A stretch of 19,218 nt of DNA, taken from assembly GCA_002763335.1 (NCBI GenBank), contig PEYS01000176.1, forward strand, positions 1-19,218, read 5' to 3'. A program made the translations under genes and the position numbers. This document shows positions 6,181 to 13,151 of the stretch, piece after piece (within the stretch, counting starts at the first letter, position 1; each line of letters starts with the position of its first letter). The stretch comes from Candidatus Woesearchaeota archaeon CG08_land_8_20_14_0_20_47_9. GTDB lineage: Archaea; Nanobdellota; Nanobdellia; Woesearchaeales; CG1-02-47-18. The notes under the pieces were generated by a model. That model was not told the origin of the DNA, made no database searches, and saw only the letters and a program-made list of their open reading frames with translations.

Positions 6181-6402
6181 TTAAATATAATCAACGATAA
6201 GAGTCTCCAAATTGCTGATTGCTGTACTTAGTTTTGTTAGTTCAACGCTAAGTTTGTTACGGTTAGGGTCAGCAGTATCCAACTTTGATAATTGGTCCTG
6301 TATTTGTTTCCGTTGGCTATAAAGATCATTTTAATGTAGCTATCTGCTGTTGGTATAAAGCCTCTTTCTGCTCCAATTCTACCTTTTTTCTTCTTCGTTC
6401 AT
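6181..6402 (-). pseudogene. Coiled-coil protein gene with two opposite single-base frame breaks
   Basis: ATG 6402 has a good Shine-Dalgarno (GGGTGA, 7 bp upstream) and a TATA-like word near 6449-6461. The frame (MNEEEKR) stops at once, but adding one A to the A6 run at 6384-6389 opens VELEQKEALYQQQIATL. Removing one A from the A4 run near 6329-6332 then gives DLYSQRKQIQDQLSKL and later KLSTAISNLETLIVDYI to TAA 6181. The rebuilt 73 residues have clear heptads (L/I at a and d) and would form a long coiled coil. The function is unknown. The promoter and ribosome site look intact, so the breaks are recent, artefactual, or bypassed by slippage. Confidence 0.55.
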
Positions 6403-6448
6403 TTTTTTCACCCAAATGATGGCACTTCTCTATAGTTAATGGGGTTAT

Positions 6449-6461
6449 GATTTAAATTTAT
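6449..6461 (-). promoter_or_regulatory. TATA-like box of the coiled-coil gene
   Basis: GATTTAAATTTAT lies about 50 bp before ATG 6402, placing a start near 6430 and leaving a short leader that contains the GGGTGA ribosome-binding site. Confidence 0.4.
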
Positions 6462-6473
6462 CTAAATTTGTAA

Positions 6474-6610
6474 CGAAAATCTGCTGCTCGGAGCAAATGA
6501 GAGGTCAGAGGAGAGAGGTGAGAGATCAGAGACCAGAGGCGAGAAGTCTCATCTCTGACAACTGATCTCTAGCCTCTGATATGCCCCTCGCTTCGACATG
6601 CAGATTTTCG
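6474..6610. repeat. Composite inverted-repeat region with purine-rich core
   Basis: CGAAAATCTGC at 6474-6484 is perfectly inverted at 6600-6610. Between them is a GA-rich tract of near-repeats (GAGAGATCAGAGACCAGAGG and variants) that pairs with its complement at 6553-6580. The right arm belongs to palindromic repeat copy B. The word at 6528-6547 recurs with 18 of 20 bases at the 3' end of pyrE. Confidence 0.6.
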
Positions 6611-6734
6611 GACTCAGAAGTTTCGCCCTGAGGCGCGAGCTGCCCACGAGCTTTTGAGTATCTAATACATCATCCTTCGGAATCTTCCTCACTTTAAGCC
6701 TTTGCTCAGCATGTTTTGTGAAGATAATCAACAT
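6549..6734 (-). pseudogene. DUF4258-type gene truncated by a palindromic repeat
   Basis: From ATG 6734 the frame reads MLIIFTKHAEQRLKVRKIPK then DDVLDT. This matches the start of DUF4258 (a strand, then TKHAxxRxxxRxI, then an ED-V helix). DUF4258 is a small domain found in toxin-like and mobile-region proteins, normally about 70-90 residues. After about 26 residues the frame enters repeat copy B (from 6661) and continues with unrelated residues to a stop at 6549. The C-terminal half of the domain is missing, so a functional product is unlikely. No antitoxin partner is apparent upstream. Confidence 0.6.
6587..6661 (-). repeat. Palindromic repeat family, copy B
   Basis: On the minus strand it reads ATACTCAAAAGCTCGTGGGC, then CGCGCCTCAGGGCG, then GAGTCCGAAAATCTGC and GTCGAAGCGAG. 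It is strongly similar along its length to copy C (19143-19218). Its outer stem has decayed by a few mismatches. It begins exactly where the DUF4258 coding sequence is lost. Confidence 0.8.
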
Positions 6735-6792
6735 GCTTGCAAGTGATATCCTGTTGATCAATAAGAATTTGGTGTGTGTTAAGTAAAGTTTC

Positions 6793-6808
6793 TAACTGTA
6801 CACAGTTA
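6793..6808. promoter_or_regulatory. Short perfect palindrome, possible operator
   Basis: TAACTGT-AC-ACAGTTA has two perfect 7-bp arms and lies 3 bp before the 121-bp structured element. It is upstream of the DUF4258 remnant on the minus strand, so it could be a former repressor site. Confidence 0.4.
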
Positions 6809-6810
6809 AA

Positions 6811-6931
6811 GGAAAAATCCAGCCATGGCGCAGGCGAAAGCGCTTTCCCTTACGGGGTGCCGAGAAGGACATTTTGTGAGACTTTGCCGAGCAAAATGTC
6901 CGTCTGCCGCCATGGATGGCTGGATTTTTCC
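6811..6931. repeat. 121-bp branched palindromic element or structured RNA
   Basis: A 16-bp perfect outer stem (6811-6826 with 6916-6931; arm GGAAAAATCCAGCCAT) encloses further pairing of GGCG with CGCC after a 4-nt bulge. It also encloses an inner perfect 10-bp hairpin (GGACATTTTG/CAAAATGTCC, 6867-6876 and 6892-6901) and the palindrome GAAAGCGCTTTC (6836-6847). TGCCGAG occurs at 6858 and its near copy TTGCCGAG at 6884. No transposase is nearby and I recognise no RNA family. It may be a MITE or a small RNA; promoter evidence is lacking. Confidence 0.7.
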
Positions 6932-7022
6932 GACAAAACAGGACAATAGTAAGAAGGCATATACTTCAGAATTCAACTCAGCACGATTTCATAATAGGAT
7001 CTGCTCTTTTAAATTAAAACTA

Positions 7023-7781
7023 TCAATCAATACAGTGCACTTGCTTTAATCCATGTTGCTTCTGGTCATATTGTGATATACAATCATTTTTTTCATCAGA
7101 ACTATTATATATGCATGTTTCAAATGTGTAACATGATTCTTTCTCATTACGTTTATAACACTCAACTTTAAGATTCCATTTATAAAACCCTGTAGGTATT
7201 TCTGAATTACATTTTTCCCAAGCAGAGTTGAGATTCTCAGATGACCCACTTTCGCAATTTTTTGATCTAAATTGTAACATAATCAGATCTGCAGTTATGG
7301 ACCCTAAATTAAGATTTGTTTTCTTTGTTTTTGGATAGAAGAATCCACTTTGATCCGATAACCAAAATCCGATATTTCCTGCCTCTCTTTGTCCAATGTT
7401 CTTTACAAGAAATTGAAATTGATAATTCTTTGGGGAAAAACCAATTTCTTCTTCTTCCAATCCGATTACTGAACGTGATGAAATTGGTTTGTCAGAGTCT
7501 AACATTTGTATTTCTATTAAAGGATCAATTGGAGGGATGCCTTTTGACTAAGCAATCAATGCTGCTTTTGTATTTTCCAATAGAAACCCATTCATAACAA
7601 CTGTTGTTGCCATCAATAGCACACTTACAAAGGATATAACCATCATTAACATAGTCAGCCTTGTGTAAGGTTTTGATCCAGCCTTTCCACCTTTAATCCA
7701 ATCATTTAATAAATGAGCGAAGATTATTCCAACTATAAAATAGAATGCTGTTAAGATTATGATAATAGGTGCATATGCCAT
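7023..7781 (-). pseudogene. Two-helix membrane-anchored protein interrupted by an in-frame TAG
   Basis: ATG 7781 (MAYAPIIIILTAFYFIVGII) is the likely start because a TATATATA box at 7801-7812 lies 25 bp upstream; a longer frame to 7904 would cross this promoter. Two membrane helices (residues ~4-25 and ~44-66) are followed by TAG at 7548-7550. The same frame then continues without a break (SKGIPPIDPLIEIQMLDSDK) for about 175 residues to a stop at 7023. The distal part is a beta-rich, cysteine-containing domain (QFQFLVKNIGQREAGNIGFW) likely to face outside. A CAG-to-TAG change would explain the interruption. It could also express two products or be read through. Function unknown. Confidence 0.6.
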
Positions 7782-7797
7782 ACTCAGTAAAGAATAT

Positions 7798-7812
7798 AAA
7801 CATATATATAAA
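7798..7812 (-). promoter_or_regulatory. TATA box of the TAG-interrupted membrane gene
   Basis: TATATATATG on the minus strand is centred about 25 bp before ATG 7781, which supports that start and a leaderless mRNA. Confidence 0.45.
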
Positions 7813-8002
7813 ATTGTTTCACAAGTAGAGACAGAGAAACAAAAATGTTCAGCTATTTCTCTCAGAGCAAAGATTACTTTATATTCAGCATTGATCTTGA
7901 GCATAGTTACCGTGGGTTATGGTACATTAATCTATAATTTATACCATGTTTAAATCATTCCTTGGTTGAAACCAACACCTCTTGCTCAAATAAAACCTTC
8001 AT

Positions 8003-9292
8003 CTACACCACCCGCCCGTCCCTCATCACAACCTCGCCCTTGACAATCGTATACACTGGCCAGCCCCTGAGCTCCATGCCTGCAAATGGTGTGTTTCTCC
8101 CCTTGCTCTCAAACTCCTCTGGATTGACAACCCCCTCTTTATTTGGATCAATTATTGTTATGTCTGCAGGGGCTCCTATTGAGAAGCTGCCATAGCCAAG
8201 CTTGTCCAGGCCCAGGATTCTTGCAGGCCCAATGGTTAGGAGCTCGATTGCCCTCCGTAGATTTATCACCCTCGCTGCAACCAGGTTTGTCATGACGAGT
8301 GGCACAGCTGTCTCAAGCCCAACCATTCCTGACTCTGCATTGTCAAACTCTACAAACTTGTCAAGGGCAGTATGCGGGGCATGATCAGTTGCAATAGCAT
8401 CAATCACGCCAGATGCAAGCCCCCTCTTTATGGCTGCCACATGCTCTGCTGAGCGCAGTGGCGGGTTTACCTTGGCATTCTGGTTATAGCCAATGACAGC
8501 CTCATCAGTCAGGCTGAAGTAATGGGGGCAGGTGTCAGCAGTAACCTTGACACCCCTCTTTTTAGCAGCAGAGATCAGGTTGAGGCTGTTTTTGCATGAG
8601 ACATGCGTGATGTGGATTCTTGCTCCGACTGACTCTGCAAGCAGTATGTCCCGACTTATGGCAACTGTCTCAGCAACCTCAGGCTTGCCCCTAAGGCCGA
8701 GCATGGTGGACACCCAGCCCTCGTGCATAACTCCATTATCAGCAAGCTCAAGGTCCTCTGAATGCGAGATGATAAGCATCTCAAGCATCTTGCAGTACTC
8801 TAAGGCACGCCTCATTGTAAGCGGATTCCTGACAGGCCTTCCATCATCGCTGAATGCAATTGCCCCAGCTCCCTTCAGGTCAGCAAGCTCTGCAAGCTCC
8901 TGGCCGAGGCTCTGCTTTGTAATGCAGCCAGTGCAGTGAACATTTACAAGGGCATTCTTACCCCTTGCAAGCACGTGGCTTATAACAGTCTGGTTGTCAG
9001 CAACAGGGCTTGTGTTTGGCATGCCCACTATCGTGCAGAAACCCCCGTGAGCAGCTGCCCTGCTGCATGTATCTATTGTTTCCTTATCCTCTCTGCCTGG
9101 CTCACGCATATGGACGTGCATGTCAATAAGCCCTGGGCAGGCAATAAGACCATTTGCATTAATCCTCTCAGCCCCATCAGCCTTGATGCGTTTGCTGATC
9201 TTAACAATCCTTCCCTTATCAACCAGTATGCTGAGCCTATCATCAACCCTGTTCTTAGGGTCTATAACCCTGCTGTTTGATATTAAGAGCAT
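8003..9292 (-). CDS. pyrC: Dihydroorotase (class I)
   Basis: Catalyses reversible ring closure of N-carbamoyl-aspartate to dihydroorotate, the third pyrimidine step, in the cytosol. The metal site of class I amidohydrolase-type enzymes is complete: DMHVHMREPG (the HxH pair), FSDDGRPV (metal-bridging Asp), ISHSEDL, ITHVSCKNS and ATDHAPHTALDK (catalytic Asp and downstream His). GMPNTSP and TCPHYFSLTDE are also typical. I choose ATG 9292 (429 aa) because GGAGGGGGTGATT lies just upstream at ribosome-binding distance. A GTG at 9301 overlapping the pyrB stop is the alternative. It is last in the pyrDKBC operon and ends in TAG. Confidence 0.96.
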   Translation of the reverse strand: MLLISNSRVIDPKNRVDDRLSILVDKGRIVKISKRIKADGAERINANGLIACPGLIDMHVHMREPGREDKETIDTCSRAAAHGGFCTIVGMPNTSPVADNQTVISHVLARGKNALVNVHCTGCITKQSLGQELAELADLKGAGAIAFSDDGRPVRNPLTMRRALEYCKMLEMLIISHSEDLELADNGVMHEGWVSTMLGLRGKPEVAETVAISRDILLAESVGARIHITHVSCKNSLNLISAAKKRGVKVTADTCPHYFSLTDEAVIGYNQNAKVNPPLRSAEHVAAIKRGLASGVIDAIATDHAPHTALDKFVEFDNAESGMVGLETAVPLVMTNLVAARVINLRRAIELLTIGPARILGLDKLGYGSFSIGAPADITIIDPNKEGVVNPEEFESKGRNTPFAGMELRGWPVYTIVKGEVVMRDGRVV

Positions 9293-9297
9293 AGTAA

Positions 9298-10311
9298 TCA
9301 CCCCCTCCCTGTTAGCCTTGTCTGCTTGGCCAGGTCCTCACGCGGCCTTATTAAGAGGGATAGCAGGGCAAGCCTCACTGCAAGGCCGTTAGTGACCTGC
9401 TCCTCAACAACAGACTGCCTGCTCTCCATAACCTCACTTGAAAGATCAACCTCCCGATTTATCGGCCCTGGATGCATAACAATTGCATCCTCAGCAGCCT
9501 GCCTGAGCCTTGCCATGTTAACGCAGAACCTCTTTGAATATTCGCGTAGCGTTGGTATGAATGCTGCAGCAGACCTCTCAAGCTGCACTCTAAGGGCGTA
9601 GACAACATCAGCACCAGCAATTGCCTCATCAAAGTCATGGTATGTCTTCACACCAAACCTTTCCACATAAGCAGGGAGCATTGTGGGAGGGGCTGCAAGC
9701 CTGATATTTGCGTTGAATTTCCTGAGTATCCTGATAAGCGAGCCTGCAACCCGGCTGTGCAGTATGTCTCCAACAATCACCACGTCCAAGCCTTCAGCCC
9801 TGCCCCTTTTCTCGATAATGGTGTAGAGGTCAAGTAATGCCTGAGTTGGGTGCTCGTGCATGCCATCCCCTGCATTGATCACAGCAGCTTTAATCATGCG
9901 AGCGATCATCATAGGGGTGCCTGCACTTGAGTGCCTCAGGGTTATGCAGTCAGCATGCATCGCGTTAAGGGTTCTTGCAGTGTCGTTAAGTGTTTCATTC
10001 TTCTTGTTCATACTGCTTGAATCTGCTGAGATGTTGATTGTGTCAGCCCCTAAGGCTTTGCCTGCAAGCTCAAAGCTCGTTCTTGTCCTTGTACTTGGCT
10101 CGAAGAAGAAGTTTATTATGCTCCTGCCCTGAAGCAGTGGAAGCTTCTTCTCCCCGCTTGGTATAAACTCCAGCTTGAAAACCCTTGTGCAGTCCATAAT
10201 AAGTTCAATGTCTGTCCTGCTTAGGGGGTCTATTCCTGTTACATCCTTTGAGCTGAGATAACGGCCTGCCATTGCTGAGGTAAGCCTCTTATGAAGATCC
10301 TCGACATTCAT
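9298..10311 (-). CDS. pyrB: Aspartate carbamoyltransferase catalytic chain
   Basis: Condenses carbamoyl phosphate with aspartate to N-carbamoyl-aspartate, the committed pyrimidine step. It is 337 aa. The carbamoyl-phosphate loop is FEPSTRTRTSFELA (residues ~70-83). HEHPTQALLDLYT, VIVGDILHSRVAGS and the C-terminal MHPGPINREVDLS complete the transcarbamylase signatures. The ATG overlaps the pyrK stop as ATGA, implying translational coupling. No pyrI (regulatory chain with zinc domain) follows, although archaeal pyrB and pyrI are often adjacent. The enzyme may be an unregulated trimer, or pyrI may be elsewhere. The N-terminal ~20 residues before the first helix look slightly extended. Confidence 0.96.
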   Translation of the reverse strand: MNVEDLHKRLTSAMAGRYLSSKDVTGIDPLSRTDIELIMDCTRVFKLEFIPSGEKKLPLLQGRSIINFFFEPSTRTRTSFELAGKALGADTINISADSSSMNKKNETLNDTARTLNAMHADCITLRHSSAGTPMMIARMIKAAVINAGDGMHEHPTQALLDLYTIIEKRGRAEGLDVVIVGDILHSRVAGSLIRILRKFNANIRLAAPPTMLPAYVERFGVKTYHDFDEAIAGADVVYALRVQLERSAAAFIPTLREYSKRFCVNMARLRQAAEDAIVMHPGPINREVDLSSEVMESRQSVVEEQVTNGLAVRLALLSLLIRPREDLAKQTRLTGRG

Positions 10312-11138
10312 TTTTTATCCCCCATGGCAATCCTCCTGCCAGATGGAGTACGCTTGTACACCCCAAGCTCGGTTATTGAGGCAGCAGTCTCAAGATCAAC
10401 CACTGGCCCTTCCTTGCAGATCCTGATGCCGAGCTCGTCAACGCAGCACTGCCCGCATATGCCGAAGCCGCACTTGATGTATCTCTCAAGGCTGAGCTGG
10501 GCAGCAACATGCAGATTCCTGCAAATATCTACTACTGCCTTTAGCATGGCCTCTGGCCCGCAGGCGTAAACACTCAGGCTGCCTGTCCTGTCGTGGTTAT
10601 GCAGAATCCTTGCAAGCACCTCTGTTGCAAGGCCTCTGATGCCAGTGCTGCCATCCTCAGTGACTGTGATCAGCTTAACATGAGCCTGGCTTAAGCGGTT
10701 GAGGTATGGCAGGTGAGATGCCTTCTTAGCCCCAAGGATGAATGTAACCCTCTTGCCTTGTAGCATGGCCTGATTTGCAAGAAAGCTTAAGGGGGCAGCA
10801 CCATAGCCTCCTGCAACAATTAGGACATGCTGATACAACTCAAACTCAAAGCCCTTGCCATAAGGCCCTCTTATGCCAACCCTATCGCCTGGCTTCAGCC
10901 TGTGCACAGCCTCAGAGAACTCGCCAACACTCTTAACAGTTATCGCAAACTTATCTGTATCCTGATACGAGACTGCAAAGGGCTTCTCATCTATTCTTGG
11001 AAGCCAGAGCATAATAAACTGGCCCGGCCTAGAGTTAAGGCGATGCATGAACACAAGGGTTTTAATATCCTCTGCCTCGTCAGCAATCCTCTCTATTCGC
11101 AGCATCAGCGGCAGTTCGGTGTTGTACACTAGTCTCAT
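10308..11138 (-). CDS. pyrK: Dihydroorotate dehydrogenase electron-transfer subunit
   Basis: The 276-aa FAD/[2Fe-2S] subunit passes electrons from dihydroorotate, oxidised by PyrD, to NAD+. N-terminal FAD-binding barrel: RPGQF (residues 37-41), PFAVS and GPYGKGF. NAD-binding half: VAGGYGAAPL and YACGPEAMLKAV. The iron-sulfur cysteines are C223, C228, C231 and C241 in the C-x4-C-x2-C-x9-C order of PyrK (KCGFGICGQCC then RICKEGPV). It overlaps pyrD and pyrB by 4 bp each. The pairing with pyrD makes this a class 1B enzyme. Confidence 0.95.
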   Translation of the reverse strand: MRLVYNTELPLMLRIERIADEAEDIKTLVFMHRLNSRPGQFIMLWLPRIDEKPFAVSYQDTDKFAITVKSVGEFSEAVHRLKPGDRVGIRGPYGKGFEFELYQHVLIVAGGYGAAPLSFLANQAMLQGKRVTFILGAKKASHLPYLNRLSQAHVKLITVTEDGSTGIRGLATEVLARILHNHDRTGSLSVYACGPEAMLKAVVDICRNLHVAAQLSLERYIKCGFGICGQCCVDELGIRICKEGPVVDLETAASITELGVYKRTPSGRRIAMGDKK

Positions 11139-12043
11139 TTCTGGTTCCTCGCTTCCTTCTCATGAGCAATTCCAATCATCTCGTCAATCCTTGAGTAGCC
11201 CCCATGATCCATAAACTCCTGGATCTCCTTGCATACACTGCTGAAAACATCAATGCCCCTGTAGTAGATTCCAGAGCCGATGCCAACTGCTCTTGCGCCA
11301 GCCATAATCATAGCAATTGCAGCCTCACCTGAGTCAATGCCGCCAATGCCTATGATCGGCAGATCAACTGCCTTGTAGATGTCGTAAACGCATCTAAGAG
11401 CAATGGGCCTTAGAGCTGGCCCGCTAATGCCCCCTGTCTTGTTGCACAGTATTGGCTTAGCAGAGTGGATGTCAATAATCATTCCCGGCCCTAGGGTGTT
11501 GACAGCAGATACTGCATCTGCGCCTGCCTCCTCAACAGCCCTGGCAATGTCGCAGATGTTATTGGCATTTGGGCTTAGCTTCGCAACTATTGGCAGCCTT
11601 GTGTTTGCCTGCACAGCCTCAACAGCCCTCGCCGCAGATGTGGCTTCTAATGCAAATGGCCTGCCAAACTCTGAAGCAACATTCGGGCAGGAGATATTCA
11701 CCTCAATCATCGCAGGCTTTGCCCTGCTGACCCTCTCAGCAACAACCCCGAATTCAGACGCCGTGCTTGCAAAGAGGCTTGCAATTACAGGCGCCTCTGA
11801 GTTCTCAACCGCATACCTAAGCTCATACAGTGATTCCTCAATGCCAGGGCACGGCAGCCCAACCGCGTTTATAAGGCCTGCATCAAATGCCAGTAGAATA
11901 GGGTTTTTATGGCCTGCCCTCTCATTAAGGCCAATTGACTTTGTTGTCACTGCACCAGCGCCATGCCTTGCAACATTCACGAGGCTTGAGCCAGTGACGC
12001 CTAGAATTCCTGAGGCTAGCACAGTCGGGTTTCTAAGCTTCAC
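11135..12043 (-). CDS. pyrD: Dihydroorotate dehydrogenase catalytic subunit (class 1B)
   Basis: Oxidises dihydroorotate to orotate with FMN. Family blocks are LRNPTVLASGILG, TTKSI, NAVGLPCPGI, EVNISCPN (C119 is the class 1 catalytic base), PIVAKLSPN, NTLGPGM, GGISGPALRPIALR, and the FMN phosphate loops IGIGGIDSGEAA and GARAVGIGSGI. I give the GTG at 12043 (302 aa), which sits about 35 bp from a TATA box. However, the codons just upstream (DLSTSICK) look like the usual PyrD N-terminal strand yet lack an ATG, GTG or TTG before a TAA at 12077. The start is therefore uncertain. First gene of the pyrDKBC operon. Confidence 0.95.
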   Translation of the reverse strand: MKLRNPTVLASGILGVTGSSLVNVARHGAGAVTTKSIGLNERAGHKNPILLAFDAGLINAVGLPCPGIEESLYELRYAVENSEAPVIASLFASTASEFGVVAERVSRAKPAMIEVNISCPNVASEFGRPFALEATSAARAVEAVQANTRLPIVAKLSPNANNICDIARAVEEAGADAVSAVNTLGPGMIIDIHSAKPILCNKTGGISGPALRPIALRCVYDIYKAVDLPIIGIGGIDSGEAAIAMIMAGARAVGIGSGIYYRGIDVFSSVCKEIQEFMDHGGYSRIDEMIGIAHEKEARNQK

Positions 12044-12071
12044 CTTACATATGCTGGTTGAAAGATCAGCT

Positions 12072-12083
12072 GATATTTATACC
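12072..12083 (-). promoter_or_regulatory. TATA box of the pyrDKBC operon
   Basis: On the minus strand, GGTATAAATATC lies 30-38 bp upstream of the GTG start of pyrD, predicting a transcript with only a few leader bases. Confidence 0.5.
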
Positions 12084-12109
12084 GCCCTCTAGAGCTATAG
12101 CTAGCTACG

Positions 12110-12290
12110 TATAATCATGTTAAAGGGCAATTGACAACCGTCTCTTGGCCTTTGCCCCACCCAATCCTTGCAGAGGGCTTCAGCCAAGTCCGCCCCCACC
12201 CCTTGCTAAATGCCAACACAAGGTTGACGGCTCATAACTAAGCCAAGGGATGCTTTCAAAGCCTTGTGTGGTTAATAGCCAACAGCTGTC
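12110..12290. other. Intergenic region between pyrE and pyrD, C-rich and structured
   Basis: This 180-bp gap has two C-rich blocks (CCCCACCC at 12161 and CCGCCCCCACCCC at 12190-12202), G-rich on the transcribed strand. It also has several short complementary words (TTGGC/GCCAA, CCGTC/GACGG). The 13-mer recurs at 16571-16583. It could form a leader or terminator structure between the two pyr units; nothing matches a riboswitch I know. Confidence 0.35.
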
Positions 12291-13070
12291 TCACTTCTCA
12301 TCTCTGGTCTCTCCCCTCACAAGACCGTAGACAGCCAAGTAGCCCTGCAGCAGCTCTAACTCAGCAGAGGTTATAACCTCTTTGCCCTTTACCTTCAGCC
12401 CCTTTTTTAAGAGATGATCAGCAATCTCTGTTATACTGCCTATTGCATAGACAGGCACTTGGGTCTTCTTTTTAAACTCCTCAACCGGGTCTCTGCCCCG
12501 GACATTGAGCATTATGTTTCCAGACCCGTCATAAACAGCAGTGGTCTGCTCCCGGTCAACCCCTATGCCTAAGCCGACTATGTTGATCTTTATACCCTCA
12601 TTTTCTGCATATGCCCTTATCTTTTCAATAATCTCCAGCTTTGTCGCAGCAGTTGTAAGGACATCATCTACTATAAACACATTACATCCGTCAAAGAACC
12701 TTGAACCTACAAAGAGGTCACTCTTTGCAGAGGCCTCGCCATGGGTCTTTGCCTCCTTGCGGTCATAGCAGAACCCAACATCAATGCCATAGCTAGCGTG
12801 CAGTGCAGATGCTGCGGCAACCGCAATAGCACTCCCCTTGTAGGACGGGCCGCAAACAATATCAATGCCTGTGCCTCTGTCAATCACCTCTTTCTTTATC
12901 AGATCAGCATAGAAGCTTCCAAGCCTGTTTGAGAGCCTTCCTGAGAAGAACATTCCCATGTTGACAAAGTATGGCGTTGGCCTGCCATCCTTAAGCTTTA
13001 AGCCGGGTGCAAAGAACAATGCCCCGGTTTCAGCAAGAAACTCGGCGAATCTAGCCTGATAAAACTCCAT
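12291..13070 (-). CDS. pyrE: Orotate phosphoribosyltransferase
   Basis: Joins orotate to PRPP giving OMP. The PRPP-binding loop is VFIVDDVLTTAATK, and the mobile catalytic loop is YDRKEAKTHGE with its Lys/His residues. The N-terminal ALFFAPGLKLKDGRPTPYF and VCGPSYKGSAIAVA are family blocks. I choose ATG 13070 (259 aa) because GGGGG at 13078-13082 is at ideal ribosome-binding distance; ATG 13076 is closer than usual. It is longer than common ~210-aa enzymes, with extra sequence after the PRPP loop. The last residues (GETRDEK) and stop are encoded by a purine-rich repeat also found near 6528. It has its own promoter upstream of pyrDKBC. Confidence 0.94.
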   Translation of the reverse strand: MEFYQARFAEFLAETGALFFAPGLKLKDGRPTPYFVNMGMFFSGRLSNRLGSFYADLIKKEVIDRGTGIDIVCGPSYKGSAIAVAAASALHASYGIDVGFCYDRKEAKTHGEASAKSDLFVGSRFFDGCNVFIVDDVLTTAATKLEIIEKIRAYAENEGIKINIVGLGIGVDREQTTAVYDGSGNIMLNVRGRDPVEEFKKKTQVPVYAIGSITEIADHLLKKGLKVKGKEVITSAELELLQGYLAVYGLVRGETRDEK

Positions 13071-13114
13071 GTCCATTCCCCCTTTAAGAACTAGAAATTA
13101 CACAAATACCATCT

Positions 13115-13125
13115 GGTTTAAAATT
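13115..13125 (-). promoter_or_regulatory. TATA box of pyrE
   Basis: AATTTTAAACC on the minus strand lies about 45-55 bp before the start codon, allowing a short leader that carries the AAAGGGGG ribosome-binding site. Confidence 0.45.
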
Positions 13126-13151
13126 ATTATTGCATTCGCAACTACAGTTCG

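Noticed and set aside
6500..6580. CRISPR-like short repeats in the GA-rich tract
   Set aside because: The repeats are irregular, lack uniform spacers and pair as an inverted repeat.
6825..7049. 74-codon plus-strand frame starting in the 121-bp palindrome
   Set aside because: Its first third is hairpin sequence and the rest lacks coding character.
7548..7550. Pyrrolysine or other reassignment of TAG
   Set aside because: TAG ends pyrC, the MNT gene, the small four-helix protein and others here, so it is a normal stop; no pyl genes are visible.
7962..9392. Plus-strand open frames over pyrC and pyrB
   Set aside because: Shadow frames of strongly conserved genes; no promoters or family signatures.
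12110..12290. Pyrimidine riboswitch or attenuator before pyrD
   Set aside because: Structures are short and do not match a family I know; a leaderless or near-leaderless start also argues against a leader.
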